A stretch of 64,000 nucleotides of DNA. Source: Maylandia zebra. Lineage: Eukaryota > Chordata > Actinopteri > Cichliformes > Cichlidae. Shown one piece after another: positions 11,101-25,548 of the stretch. The stretch's first letter is position 1. Each line of letters starts with the position of its first letter. The position numbers were made by a program, and so were the translations under genes. The notes under the pieces are model-generated. The model saw only the letters and a list, made by a program, of their open reading frames with translations. It ran no database searches and was not told where the DNA came from. Location: positions 23,208,529-23,272,528 of the forward strand of contig NC_135185.1 in NCBI RefSeq assembly GCF_041146795.1, given 5' to 3'.

Positions 11101-14100
11101 TTACTCAGTATAAATAAGACATTGCATGTTTGCTTGCCTCTTTGATTGCTTTCTGGTTTTTAATACGTCAGAAACTGAAGCTAGAGTGTCTGTGGGCTTG
11201 GAGAAATCATGCTCGGAGCAGCTACAGGGCCAGCTGTGGTTTAATCCCCTCAAAAAGGGCCTCTACCTCTGTGACGGTACAGTTTGGATCACTGTGTTAG
11301 AAGGTGAGACTCCAACTACCACTGTTTCTGTTCTTGTTTCTATGAAATAAAATCACATAAACCATTCATTTTCATTAACACAGATCGCAAAAGGCTGGAC
11401 TATGTGCTGGAACATCAGGTGCTCACCACCAGCTCAGAGACCCACGACATAGAGGTATTTATCCACCATTTGCTGTGAAACTTACTTAGGTCTTATTGTC
11501 TGATACTTTATTGTCTGATACTTTTGTTTCACTTTCATTTGGGATTTCCTGTACATAAACCCGCTGTGAAAAAAAAATCCAATCTCCAGCTGTTCCAGGT
11601 ACCTGGTATGGGTCTGATGGCTGCTATGGCTCATCGGTCGGCATCTGGCTCTGCTGTGTATCTCTGGACTAAAACAGGTTTCCAACTCTATCAGAATATC
11701 AGCACCAACGGAGCCCTGGCTTGGAGGCATTTCAGCATGGGCAATAAGGTGTGACAAGTTAGTGGAAAAATCACACTTTAATCCTACTAAAAGCTTTAAA
11801 CCTATACTCTTTCTCTTTTGTTGTTTTTAATGTAGATATATCTGGTGGTGTCTAATTCTGGGGGAGACAGGCGATTTAACAAAGACTCACAGGCGGACTT
11901 TTCTGTGATTTACAAGTGGAGCAAAAGGAGAAAAAGATTTGTGCAGTTCCAGACTCTGCAGACGCACTGTGCCCGAGACTGGGAGGCATTTAATATAGAT
12001 GGACATACATATCTTGCTGTCGCTAATCATAGACAAGGTAATATAAATATATACCTATACTACCCGTTAACTTCCACAGTGTCTGGCATGGCATCTTTTG
12101 CTTGTTTGGCTTTTAGGTGACAAGAATCACACTATAGACAGTGTGATATACAGGTGGAACAGATTATCAAAGTCTTTTGAGGTCCACCAGATGCTCCAGA
12201 CTTCAGGGGCGTACGACTGGGAGTTCTTCACTGTCGGACCTTACTATTTCCTGGTGGTCGCCAATGCTTTTGATGGCGTGACCACTTCTTTAGACTCCGT
12301 CATCTACGTTTGGGTGAATGGAAACTTCCAGGTGTTCCAGAAAATTAAGGTTTGTGATAAGAATAATGTAAAATGGTAAATGGTAAATGGGCTGCATTTA
12401 TATAGCGCTTTTACTAGTCCCTAAGGACCCCAAAGCACTCTACACAACCAGTCATCTACCCATTCAAACACACATTCACACACTGGTGATGGCAAGCTAC
12501 ATTGTAGCCACAGCCACCCTGGGGCGCACTGAAAGTAGCTCAAATAGACTAAAAATATTTTCCTATCAGCTGTTTGCTGCTTCGCTACAAACCCCTCAAA
12601 ACTCTGAGTGGGTTTGAGGACGGCATGGTTTCCACTCCATGGCAGGAAGTCATCTTCTGACCATTTGGGCTTTGGTTTCTCCTGATGAGATCTGTATCTG
12701 ATGATTATGAAAAACTACCTTAAAAAATAGAGTATGTGGTTTGCTATGATTTGCTTGAGCGATAACGGTGCTTTGACGTGTTACTGATAGTGAATGGTAT
12801 ATTTGAATCAAACCACATCTGATGTGAGAGTGTTGACACATTAATAGTCTCGAGAGAAAACAGGAGGAATTGTGTAATTAAGGGGGACGCCCCATGCGAG
12901 ATGTGAGGATGTACATGAACACCTCAGGGCTGCTGGTAATTAATTAACTGAAATAATAAAGAAAATGGGGCAGAAAACATATTTATCACATACTTTTAGT
13001 CATGTTGGCTCTTTGATTTCACAGAGGCAAAGTGAGTCTGTTAGCTCAAAATAATTTTAGCCCATTGGCTACATTTAATATTATCAATTTGGATCTCACC
13101 TATCCAGATCTTTCATTTACGTTGAATTAAAAGAAGGACAAGTTCACTCTGAAAATGCTCACATTTAATGAACCATCTATCTACAAACTGATGAAAGGCT
13201 TGACATGTCTTCAGAGAAAAGGTGGACCATATAGCTTTGCTTTTTTTGTTTATTGGCATATGCTTTAATTATAGAGAGTCGTAAATCCAAAAGCATCGGC
13301 ACGCCTCCTTAAGTATCTTCAGTTTTGGATGGCGCGCCATAGGTAATGTCTTCGTGACTCTGGCTTGGATAAATCTATCATGGGGTGAGCCATTTTTAAT
13401 GGCTTATAATATTTCCTGGAACAAAGTAAATGAAAAGTCCAAGTCATATTTTAAGCTGTCCAGTGGATGTCAAAAGAATGTCCCAACAAGTTCACCCCGA
13501 GATTGGAGCATTGGAGCAAGACTGTGCATTGTTCAGAGAAATAAAAAAAAAAACAACCCAAGAGTTACATTTCTGATTCAGACACAGCACAACTAGAAAA
13601 AGACTGAACAAGTATGGCTTGAGTGGAAACGTTGCTAGGAAAGACTCTTCTCTTAAAAAATAACATGGCATCACGGATTAAGTTTGCAAAGTCGCATTTG
13701 AACAAACCACAAGATCTCTTGAAGAATATCCGTTGGAAAGATGAGACCAAAGTGCAGATATCTGACCATAGTGCACAAAATCAGACACAGGTTATCAGCA
13801 CAAACACCTCATAGCAGCTGTCAAGCACAGTGGTTGAGGAGGGATGATTTGGGCTTGTTTTGCAGCCAGAAGGTCTGGGTAACTCCTCTGTATACCAAAG
13901 TATTGTAGCCACAAATGCGAGGCCATCTGTTTTGGCTGAAACTGGATCCTGCATGTATCAGCAGTTTCATCTAGCACTGTAAAATATAATAGCAGCAGAA
14001 CTCTTCTCATCAGCAGCAATATGCAACTTACTTAACTTCTGTGTGCCACGAGTTTCCCATTTGAAGGCTAAAGTATTTGATTTATTGATTGTTTCTTTTA

Positions 14101-14846
14101 GACGTTCTGTGCCACAGACTGGGAAATGTTCCAGATTGACAGCAGAGTTTTTTTGGTTGTTGCCAATGGACACAGACTCCATGGTAATGGACCGAGTCAG
14201 TACACCATTAACTCCACTATCTATGAACTGGACATGAGTGCACAGCTGTTTGTCCGCTTCCAGGACATTGTCACCTACAGGTATAGATGTTCAATCACCA
14301 GATAATACTTACCAGGTGTACACACGCTCAGAAACATTTTCTTGATGCGTCTGCTGTCATTTTATCTGTTCATTATCTCCACATACCTTCCTCTTTCTTT
14401 CCAGTGCAGTGGATTGGGAGTTCTTCAGCCTTGGGCAGGAATATTTTCTGGTTGTTGCTAACTCCTTCAATGGAGAATCCTACTCTCTCAACAGCATTCT
14501 CTACAGGTATTCAACTTGTCAACAGCACCCCTCCCAATGTGAAATAAGTCCACCTTATTGCCTTTTGGTATCCGCCTTGAAACCATCTCAAACATCACAC
14601 ACACACAATTCTAATATTGATTTATTATCTTACCGTGAGAGCAGATGGAAATACTGCACTAATGGGATTCATCTTTTCTGTTTTGCTTTTAGGTGGCAGG
14701 GATATGAAGGATTCGTTCCTGTTCATTGGCTGCCAACGATCGGGTGCAGTGACTGGGAATTTTTCAGCGCTAAAGGAGAATCATATTTAATCTACTCCAG
14801 TGCCAAGGCACCGCTCTCCAAAGTGTTCATGCTGAAAACCTACTAG
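8194..14846 (+). CDS. tspear: Thrombospondin-type laminin G domain and EAR repeats protein
   Basis: Thirteen coding exons join in frame to 707 aa (human TSPEAR 669): 8194-8278, 9260-9483, 9977-10323, 10746-10824, 10921-11077, 11172-11303, 11384-11454, 11590-11748, 11836-12037, 12117-12349, 14102-14280, 14405-14506, 14693-14846. An N-terminal signal peptide ([14 protein letters not shown]) is followed by a laminin-G/TSPN domain (about residues 30-280; markers [44 protein letters not shown]). Then come seven EAR repeats with the recurring W-x-x-F...L.VAN pattern ([62 protein letters not shown]), expected to fold as a beta-propeller. The protein is secreted. In humans it is linked to hearing loss and ectodermal dysplasia. 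The fish copy has a longer charged loop in exon 3 (QNKEENDGG and following). No breaks are seen. Confidence 0.95.
12371..12535. repeat. SINE-like fish interspersed repeat in tspear intron 10
   Basis: It starts with a duplicated GGTAAATGGTAAATGG, continues through TTTATATAGCGCTTTTACTAG and ends near CACCCTGGGGCGCACTG. I recognise this as a very common dispersed repeat of percomorph fish genomes. It lies in the 1.75-kb intron 12350-14101. Confidence 0.7.
13596..13880 (+). pseudogene. Tc1-like transposase relic in tspear intron 10
   Basis: Fragments of a Tc1-family transposase can be read across at least two frame changes. In order they are [36 protein letters not shown] followed by [11 protein letters not shown] (the W-x-DE-T-K block with the first catalytic Asp); then AVKHSG, a stop, [10 protein letters not shown] and another stop. 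These match the central part of Tc1-like transposases, of which the full protein is about 340 aa. Frameshifts and stops show it is long dead. Terminal repeats were not found. Confidence 0.8.
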
Positions 14847-15370
14847 ACAAACAAACAAAAAAAGTGTGGCTTTGTGTCCTGCATCTGTGTAATTGTACAC
14901 AATCTATCATGTATGAAAATAATTTGCAAAAGGTCATTTAAAAAGGTCATTTAATGGTTACATTAATTATTGAAATTTTATTGACTTTTTAAATTATTGT
15001 CTGCTCAGAAATTCCCTCAGGGTGTTGGCTGGGGTACCTTTGCAGTGATCAGCCCTGCATACAGTCACCCTCCACACAGTGATATGTTAACCACTGATGT
15101 ACCTCATTTTAAGACAAAAAAAATCACATGGACCAAAGAAAGTCTGTTTTTAATATATATTTGTGTGTATCGTGTGACAAAACTTAATACAAATTTCTAT
15201 ATACTCTCTCTCTCTGTAAGAGCATTGTGATTTAATATTATTTTGTTTACTAACTGTAATATGTTTTCTTAAATAGAAAAGTGTATTGTTTGTTGTTATA
15301 TTTTGCCTCTGGCTGCATGAATTGTATATGAAAAGTGATAGTAAATTATTGAAATTTAAATAAACTATAA
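14847..15370 (+). other. 3' UTR of tspear with poly(A) signal
   Basis: AT-rich, non-coding sequence from the tspear stop to a canonical AATAAA at 15359-15364. Confidence 0.55.
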
Positions 15371-16306
15371 TTATTGTGTTTATGTATGGAATAAGAGTTG
15401 TTTATACCAACAGATAATGTTTAATATTTGAATGATGATTTATTGAAGTTTTTTTTGTAGCTAATCATTTATTTGGTACAGTTTTCCTTAGACAAATAAT
15501 TACCCATTGAGCTCTGACACTCACAAGATGTTGGTCTATAAAAGACTACAAATCACATAATACATGCTTAACCTCAAAGCATAGACTTGCCGGAATTGTA
15601 GTTTTTACACAAAATTATTTTGCTATAATCAAAACGTAGATATGAAACGTGGGCTTTATCCATACCTGTATCATAAAATTACATAAAATCGCAGAAATTA
15701 AACTGGTTAATTATGGAAAAGAGCTTCAGTTACTTTCACTGTTGTGTGCGCATTAACCAAGCTTGGTACTACAAGAACCATAATGCATCATTTCATTCTC
15801 GGTCAGGAAGAAACATGGCTGCTCACTGTTCAACGACGGTATTTTTATTTACGTTTCGTTTGTTTTCTGCTTTACGACAAACAGAAGAAGAAATGGCTTA
15901 TTTTGGTAGGGATGCTGTGTAAAAGTTCAATAATAAAAACTGTTAGAGTTTCATTAAGGCGACGTTGTTTTCCCAGTCGTTGTGACACAGTTCCCGACTG
16001 TGTGATTTTTTTTTTCTTTTCAATTTTCGCTGAGCTGTCAGCTGCTCGTTGGTGTCGGTGCTTTGCTAGCGTGCTGAGCTACCCAAACGACTGCAAATTT
16101 CATCCGGTACTAGTCGCAATGTTTAGTCCCGTAAAGTCTTCTTACTTCAGAGTCAGTCCGGCCATTGTCAACAGAGAACTCGGCAAAACCAAGATGAGAT
16201 AGCAAGAGGGCACGTCGGAGTGCTAACACACGCTTTACTGCAAGGCTGAACCCCAGCATAAGCGAGACACAACGGAATAATAACCACACAAACCCCCTAA
16301 CGCAGC
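15371..16306 (+). promoter_or_regulatory. tspear-usp40 intergenic region and usp40 upstream region
   Basis: The first half is AT-rich and featureless. From about 15960 to 16306 GC content and CpG rise, and no TATA box is evident; this is the probable usp40 promoter and 5' UTR. Short open frames here (for example 15744-16202) show no recognisable domain. Confidence 0.4.
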
Positions 16307-19300
16307 ATGTTTGGGAATCTATTTGAGGAGGAGGAAGAGGATGGCTTCTCTTCGACTTCCTCCAAGGGAAGAGTTTCAAAGATGGGAGATGAGCCACCTC
16401 CACGTCGAGGAAGAAGCAATCTGTGCGGCATCAAAAACCAGGGAGGGACCTGCTATCTGAACTCTCTGCTCCAGACCCTGCTCTTCACCCCCGAGTTCAG
16501 AGGTGAGGACAAGTGATCCTCCCTCCAGTACAGCTCATAATAATAAGGGGACAATTTAACATAGTTTGTTTAACACATTTGTTTTGTGGTGTGTGTTTGC
16601 AGAGGAGCTGTTCAGTTTGGTGCCAGACGAATTAGGATCCCTGGAAGACAAAGACAAACCAGAGGCTAAAGTATGTGTATGCATGGTTAATGTAGGTGCA
16701 GTCTCCATGGGTCTTTTTTTTTTTTTTTTTTTTAAAGTTAATGAGGTTTGCTCTCCTTCTCCTCAGGTCAGAGTGATCCCATTGGAGCTTCAGAGGCTCT
16801 TTGCCCATCTGTTGCTAGTGGACCAGCAGAGTGCGTCCACTGCTGGCCTTACTGACAGCTTTGGCTGGAACAGCAGTGAGGTATGTGCACTTTATTTGCT
16901 TCATGGAGGAGGAGAAAGCGAGGCTTGATTTACATGTCTAAGTGATGGATTTACCCACCAGTAATGTCAATTACTAGAGAACAGGCAACCACAGTTGTAA
17001 GAGAGTAAACCTATAACAGACCAAAGCTTGTACTTTTCACGTCTTTATTGAACACACTGAATGATTCCTCACAGTCGAGGCAAGATGTGTTTTTCCAACA
17101 CATTTCTGGGACTCATTGTTTGGGGCTGCTGTGCTACTTCAAGGCCCGGATGCCTTGCAGTAAGTTGAGGAAACAATGGTAGATCAATACCTTTTACAGG
17201 AGACTGTCAGGATAGGGCGGTGCATGATCTCAGGAGATGTTGGTTGATGCACCAGGACAATGAGTCATCAAAACATATAAACTGACAAAAGAATGCTTTG
17301 GCACAGTTTTTTTTTTTTTTTCTTTGATCCAAAATTCTTCTTCAGTGTCTCTACAGTTACAGGAAGTGGGCTGTTTTTCATACTTATTACTTGGTACAGT
17401 CAGTAAAGACATGATAACTACAGGGAGTGCAGAATTATTAGGCAAGTTGTATTTCTGAGGAATAATTTTATTATTGAACAACAACCATGTTCTCAATGAA
17501 CCCAAAAAACTCATTAATATCAAAGCTGAATGTTTTTGGAAGTAGTTTTTAGTTTTAGCTATTTTAGGGGGATATCTGTGTGTGCAGGTGACTATTACTG
17601 TGCATAATTATTAGGCAACTTAACAAAAAACAAATATATACCCATTTCAATTATTTTTGTTTTACCAGTGAAACCAATATAACATCTCCACATTCAAAAA
17701 CAAAACAAAAACAAATCAGCGACCAATATAGCCACCTTTCTTTGCAAGGACACTCAAAAGCCTGCCATCCATGGATTCTGTCAGTGTTTTGATCTGTTCA
17801 CCATCAACATTGCGTGCAGCAGCAGCCACAGCCTCCCAGACACTGTTCAGAGAGGTGTACTGTTTTCCCTCCTTGTAAATCTCACATTTGATGATGGACC
17901 ACAGGTTCTCAATGGGGTTGAGCTCAGGTGAACAAGGTGGCCATGTCATTAGTTTTTCTTCTTTTATACCCTTTCTTGCCAGCCACGCTGTGGAGTACTT
18001 GGACGCGTGTGATGGAGCATTGTCCTGCATGAAAATCATGTTTTTCTTGAAGGATGCAGACTTCTTCCTGTACCACTGCTTGAAGAAGGTGTCTTCCAGA
18101 AACTGGCAGTAGGACTGGGAGTTGAGCTTGACTCCATCCTCAACCCGAAAAGGCCCCACAAGCTCTTCTTTGATGATACCAGCCCAAACCAGTACTCCAC
18201 CTCCACCTTGCTGGCGTCTGAGTCGGACTGGAGCTCTCTGCCCTTTACCAATCCAGCCACGGGCCCATCCATCTGGCCCATCAAGACTCACTCTCATTTC
18301 ATCAGTCCATAAAACCTTAGAAAAACCAGTCTTGAGATATTTCTTGGCCCAGTCTTGACGTTTCAGCTTGTGTGTCTTGTTCAGTGGTGGTCGTCTTTCA
18401 GCCTTTCTTACCTTGGCCATGTCTCTGAGTATTGCACACCTTGTGCTTTTGGGCACTCCAGTGATGTTGCAGCTCTGAAATATGGCCAAACTGGTGGCAA
18501 GTGGCATCTTGGCAGAGATGCACATCACCTAATATGCTTAATTGGTAGTAGGCTTTCGAGCCTATACAGCTTGGAGTAAGACAACATGCATGAAGAGGAT
18601 GATGTGGACAAAATACTCATTTGCCTAATAATTCTGGACTCCCTGTAGCTGTGGGTTATTAGTTTAGTCAGGTAGTGTCTGTCCATAATTACACAATCCA
18701 CATTTACGTAGCTCATGGCACATAGTTACCTCTTTGTTTACATAAATCCTACCTGGAACCACCACGAGTACATGGAACAGGGAAACTTAACAAGGAACCA
18801 AAGGCCTGTTTGAGAATATAACGAAAGTTTCCGGGCATCACCCATGCAAACAATAAAAGTAGTTATGTGATCTCAAAAGGATCTTCTAATCAGCTAAAAA
18901 CATATGTTATAGTGTTGTTTATTTACTACCTAATTGTTAGGAATTAGGAATATTTCTAGCAACTCGTTGAATCAGTGGAGTGAAGAATTAAGGCAGTTCT
19001 TAAGGCAAAACTAGGTCCAACCTGGTACTAAAAACATGTACCTAATAAAGTGGTATATATTTACTGGAAGGGAAGCCGTGGATCTTAATTGAATGCAGAT
19101 TTTACTTAACCCTAACCCTGTCTGTAGTTGCTGGGCAGCTAGCTGTCTGACATCAGTCTGATAGGAAATACTTACTGAAGTTAAACTCCAGAATCAATTG
19201 CAAATTTAAGGATAATCTTACATCAATATTTCATAATTGGACAATATAAACACCACCATTTGCCTCCATAGAAATACTCAGATTTAATACATAGAAAACT

Positions 19301-22300
19301 CAGTCTGTGCTGTAGCTTCGCTGTCCTCAGATTCAACTTTGCCTCTTGTTTTTCCACTTTTGTGGACCTACCAATCTAATTCTGTGTACATGTGACAGTT
19401 AACAGAAACTAGATTTTAGACACACTAACTTTTATCAGCCCAAGACTGGAATTCCATTTTGTCTGGAGCCTGTTCAGCTGCCTACAAGCAAAATTAATAC
19501 AATAAGAAAGAACAGAAAGAAACAGAATTTGCCACAGGGCATGCAAACCACACGTTCAAGTGAAAACTGTACATTCTGTGATATGTTTAAACTTGAAGCA
19601 GTGCTCTAAAACCTTTGAAATATGACGTGCTGGAGAGATCATTCGCGTATTCGGGTAAAAATGTTGGAACAAATAAGTTGCTGTGTGTTATTTACTGATT
19701 TAAAATAAAGAGTGACTTGCTATCGTCCTTACTTACTACAGTTTTAGTGCAGTTTAAAATATACTGTATATTTTGAAGTCTTAAAGATTTAAATGTACCT
19801 GTAGGGTCCAACAGACATATAAATTAACATTATTATTCTTTTATTGTCACTGATGTTTTGGTATTTTTTTCAATTTACAAACCATAATGCAGAAATAATT
19901 TAGAAATGATGTCATCCATAGTTTTTACATAGAAACTTGTGATATTAGTGTTTACAGCACTGGTCACTGTCTGCAGCAGAGTAGCATTACAGCTGAGGAC
20001 ACTGCAGAGACAAGCAACGTATTTATGTTGTGTTGAAAACGACATGAAACAGATTGCCTTAAAACTTAATGAGCAAGCATCCCATTGTTTTTCTTTTCAT
20101 TTCTCAGCATCATCTCACAAAAACCCAGGGTTACTTGTGCCACATTATATTGAAAAAAATAAATTAGCATCAACAATAATACAAGTAAATGTAATAAATA
20201 TATAAGGCAGGGGGCAGAAATGTAAACACTGAATCTGCTAAGAGTTTTTACTAAGGCTGGATTGAATCTTATTTATTTATTTATAGGTAGTATTGGATCT
20301 GTGGCACATTTTTTTTGTTTGTTCCTAAATTGATTCTTTTTCTGTTGTCACGTTGTTGTTGTTTTTTTAAGGGAACAAATCAGCATGATGTGCAGGAGCT
20401 GAACAGGATTTTGTTCAGTGCATTGGAGCACTCTCTTGTGGGCACCAGTGGCAGTACATTTATTCACCGTCTCTACCATGGAACCATTGTCAACAGTATC
20501 GTCTGCAAGGAGTGTGGAAATGTCAGCCAGAGACAGGTGTGTGTGCAAACCCAAACTCGTGACATTACAGAACACGATGCAATAAAATGCGTCTTAAATG
20601 CAAAGAGAACAATAATCAATGAACCTAATTTGTTTGTCTTCTTCAGGAGGACTTCCTGGACCTGACAGTGTGTGTTTGTGGTCTGCCTAGTCTGGAAGAC
20701 GCTTTGTGGAACATGTTTGTGGCAGAAGAGCTGTTTGAGGGCAATAACCTATACCGCTGTGCACAGTGTGACAGACTGGTCACTGCTGCCAAGGTCAGTG
20801 CCAATTTTCAGACAGCGTAAATACAGCAGTGAAGAATACAATGCAGTAAACATTTGTACTTTTTTACCATGCTCGACATTACAATGATTTCTTCCACTTT
20901 ATTTACATTAACAATATGTAATTTGTTCTTTCTCACCATTCTTATTATCCAGTCTGCTAAACTAAGGAAACTCCCTCCATTCATGACTATGTCTTTACTG
21001 AGATTCAGCTTTGACTTTGCTAAATGCGAGCGATACAAGGAAACAGGACGTTACAGCTTCCCCCTCACCATCAACCTACGACCCTTTTGTGAACAGGTAC
21101 TTGGGAAATTTAAAATTTAGCTTATGAAACACACTTTGCTGCATTAAAATGGCTTTTACTGTTATATTTCCCCCCTCCCACAGGCTGATGGAGATGACTC
21201 TGATTACTCCTATGAGCTCTTCTCTGTCATCATCCATAAGGGTGGCTGCTATGGTGGCCACTACCATGTTTACATCAAGGATGTGGATAAACTTGGTCGA
21301 TGGGAGCCACCGGTGAGAAAAAGAGATGAGCCAAAAGAAAGTACACCCTCTGTTAATTCAAAGGTTTTTACATATCAGAACATGATCAAAATGATCTGGT
21401 CCTTAACAAGTCTGTGGTAACAACCTCAGATGAACAGCAACACATGATATATTATTAATGTGTCATTATTTATTTAACAGCAAGTAAGCCAAAATGCATA
21501 CTAAGTACACCCCATGATTCAGTGGCTTGTAGAACAACATTTAGAAGCAATTGACTTTATCAGTCTCTCACATCATTGTGGAGGAATTTTGGCCCACTCA
21601 TGTTGGCAGTCATTATGGCACAGCTCTCTTGAAATCCTATCACAACATTTCAGTCAGGTTGAGGTCTGTATTTTGACAGGGTCATTGCAACACTTTGATT
21701 TCTTTCTTTTGTTCAAATGCATTTTTGCAAACCTAACCTGTGTTGTTCTTTTTAGAATCAAGCGTCTTTTTCTTGGCAACCCTTCCAAAACAAGCTGTAC
21801 TTGCTCAGTCTTTTTTTAAATTCTACTGGGATGAGCTTAAGCATTTAGCACACTAACTGAGGTCTTTAGAGTCTGAGATGTAACTCTTGGGTTTTCTGCA
21901 GTTTCTCTGAGCATTGCAGGGTCTGACCCTGAGGTAAGTTTGCTGGGGTGTCCATTCCTGGGAAGGCAGCTGTTTTGAATGTTTTCCACTCGAGAATAAT
22001 CTTTCTCACTGTAGAATTATGGGTTTCAGATTGTCTGGAAATTGTTTAGGCACCAATTGTCAAAACTTCTGCTTTTATAGAGGTGGTTACATTTCTGTAA
22101 TCATTTAATCAGGTGCATTTGATTATGAGGACCTTGCTGCTACTTACCCTCTTAATAATGACACCGATAACATGTCACATGTTATTATTCATCTCAGGTT
22201 GCCTAATTTTAAGATCTGGAGATCAGGGTGTACTTTCTTTTTCCACTGACAGTATACTAACCGCCCGTACTTGGAATAATATTTTAGAATATGATACACA

Positions 22301-25300
22301 TTGATTTTCTTTGTGTACTATTATCAGCAAATTAAGAAAAGCTTCTCATTGTCAGGAGGAAGACTGCAAACCTAAAACTCAAAAGAAAGCTAAAGTGGAG
22401 TTTAAGGAAGTGTTGGAGCCAAAACTTCATGAAGATGACCCTTTGTCCATCGTCACCACTATTATTGCCCAGGTACTGCATGAAAAATCGTAATTCTCAT
22501 TTTCATTTTTTGAGTTTTGACCAGCATTGAGATGCTGATGAATAATGAATAAAATGCTGTGTCTTTGCTGTCCACTAGGAGTCATCAAAGAGTGTCCTGC
22601 TGGACCAGTTGGGCCAGAAACTCTTGGATAAGATTGGTTCATCATGGAACAAAAAGTTCAGAAAACAGTATGGACCCATTTGCAAGGTATCATTAGTTTC
22701 AGGTTTTGACTATGTAACTAAGCTTATGTCATTTTGTGTGCATGCAAATCCTGAATCCTGTTGCAATGCTTGGTCTTTTATAATTTAGTTCCTGCAGTCG
22801 CACAATGATGTTTTCATGATGGTGTCCAATGGCACTCGAGTGGCGCTTAAGGCAAACCCACCAAGCCCAGCGACTGAGCTCCCCAGCCCCGCAGAGCTTA
22901 CCTCAAACTCTGATCCTTCACCAGCTCCAGTCTCGGGAGCTTCTGAGCCACAGCTTTCACTAAACCAGAAGCCAGAACCGGAACCAGAGGTACTAAAGCA
23001 ACAAGCTTTGTATCAGGAATGCAGGGTTTAAATTACAGTCCAGTCTCAAGTCTTTTGAAGCCTCAAGTTTGTTTTTCTTCAGATTCCTGGTAGACATCTT
23101 GTGATTACTTTGATGCCTGTTTTCTCACGGAGCATCCTCCTGTCTGTCAGCAGGGTAGCCACTGGTTTGACCTCAATGACTCAACTGTGACCTCCATCAG
23201 GGAGTCGGACATAGAGAAGCAGTTCCAGGGCAAAGAGAGCGCCTACATGCTGTTTTACAGAAAAACACAGCTGCACAGGCCCAGTGAAGGTAATGAATAC
23301 CATATTTTGCATTTGTAATGGAAAGATTATATCCGCTTAGTTCGACAAGGGAAGGAAATAGGGGAGAGGTGAAGTTAGAGTTCAGAGGGTTCTTGTTAAT
23401 ATAAGGATCAGTTAATTGTTGATTTAATCTAAATGACTAGATACAAGTAGTAATAAAAGTCATAATAAAAAGACTAGCTAATTGTTTTATACTTTCTTTT
23501 CCAGCTCTAAACAATCCCCAATATAAAGTTCCTTCTCACCTCATCCAGATGGCTCAGGAGGAGAATATCAGACTACAGCAGATGCGGTATAGAAATGAAT
23601 AAATTTATACATGATGCTCTCATCAGTTCACCTGAAGCTGTTTAGTATCTGACTCACAATCGTGACAGTCCAGCTGTATCTTAAATTTAAACCAAACAAC
23701 AAATAGAAAAAATGAGAAATCTGAGCTACTTATGCAAGTTATTCATAGGAGTTTCTTTGCTTTTGTTGCAGTGAAGAGTTTGAAGCCACTAATAACACAC
23801 TGGAGCTGCGTCTGCACCTGGCTCCCTCTTATAGGCTAGAAAATGGAGCTCTGCAACCAGTCAGGAACAAACCAAGCGGCAGCACTGCTCTGAGTTTTGA
23901 CCGTAGAAAGACTGTGGGAGACCTGCGATTAGCTATCTATCAGGTATTGTACCTCTGAAATCAACAGCTGTTCTATGTTGAGGTCCTGAAGGTGACAATA
24001 ACAATAAATTGTTTGTTTAGATGCAGGAATTCTGGGAGGGAGATATGGCTCTGACTGTGGCCAAGAGTCTTCCAGCAGGTTTACACCTCTACAGTACACT
24101 CACAGGTTAGAACCTTAAATAAAGGCTTAAATAGATAGAAGGTAGTGATTTATTTATTTTGTAACTACACTCTGTTTTCGTTCTGTACAGATGACAGTGT
24201 TTCCCTGTACAGTGCAGGCATCTGCACAAACACAGAGCTGTTTGTGTGGAATGGCAGAGAGGTGAGGAGAGGCATGATTCATCACCTGCTTTGTTGGTCG
24301 ATAACTGGCATCTAAAATGTTTTTATGATCTTTTCAGGTGTGTGGTGCATCTGTCTTGACTGGGGCTGAGTGGGAGCCTGTCCTGCTGACTGTGGTGCGT
24401 CCCTTTTTAGGTGATGATGTGGATAAAGAGGTGGAGGAAGATGTGGAGAGTGAGGAGAACAGAAAAGGTTTTGAAAATGGTGGTCCAGGGCTCAAGAGGG
24501 AGGCAAGAGGGTTTGCTGGTGGTGTGACTCTTGGGGAGGTGAGGGACTCACTCGGGGAACCTAAAGAAAGCCTGCTGTGCCAAGAACATAAGGGAGGCAA
24601 AAAAAGGGAAGAGGAGGCAGGAGAAGGTGGAGGGTCAAGTGGATGGAGAGTTTTCCCCCCTGACGACATGCAGCGGACACTGAAGGAGCTGTCGCTGAAA
24701 GATGGAGATGCACTGTTGGTGCTGGAGCCACAGTCATTTGACAGCAGGTAAGTTTCCTATCATGTGCTAAGCATTATGGAGGTTTTCTTTATGTGTTTGT
24801 TTTAAAACCTTCTTCCCAACTGTCTTTAGCATCTTCACTCGAAATGGAGATGTTGTCACTGTGACTACACCGTCTGACTGCCGCTGGCTCCAGGTGGAGT
24901 TCCGGCCTATTGCGAAAGGAGGTGAAGGGAACAAGGAAGAGGAGAATTTTAAGAAAATCAAGGTTCCAGCCGCAGGAAATATGGTCAGTAGTTTGTTTGT
25001 GGCTCTCTCTACTTCCTTTATATCTTTTTATTTAAGAGATATCTAAAATTACTTGATTTTTGTTTCCCACAGCTGCTGTCTGAGGTGAAACTGAGGGCCA
25101 TAGAGGAGCTGCAGTTAGGGGATCAAACCCCAGGCAAGATGCATACTTATGGAAAACTGCAGCACTACACAAGCACATCAATACTTCATATTAAAAGTAC
25201 AGGGTTTATCAAAAAGAATGCTCAAATTTCAAATAGCCATATTTTTGTTAAAAGTAATGGAGTTAGAAGTTTGCAGGAACCTGTAAAATACATGCCTGAA

Positions 25301-25515
25301 TATAGTTTTAGATACAAAACTTATGTTTACAAGTGCTCAATATGTGCCCGTCCAGAGTCATGGCAAATGTCCATACAATATTCAAACTGGGCACATACTT
25401 TTGCGAGCATGTCTGGAGTCATTGCACCTGATGCTGTTATTATCCTATGTAGTGGCACTTTGAAGTCAAATCGAGTCTTTTTGTTACACAGTTAGAAACT
25501 TAACACAGGTTTTTA

Positions 25516-25548
<33 letters not shown>

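Noticed and set aside
15744-16202. 152-codon frame upstream of usp40
   Set aside because: No recognisable domain, poor composition, and it overlaps the likely usp40 promoter and 5' UTR.
24334-24669. 111-codon minus-strand frame opposite usp40 exon 16
   Set aside because: It is antisense to an acidic, Gly-rich coding exon; Ser/Pro composition mirrors that exon.
25085-25495. 136-codon frame continuing past usp40 exon 18
   Set aside because: The codons after 25133 are intron: removing them with the GC donor restores the USP40 sequence in the next exon.
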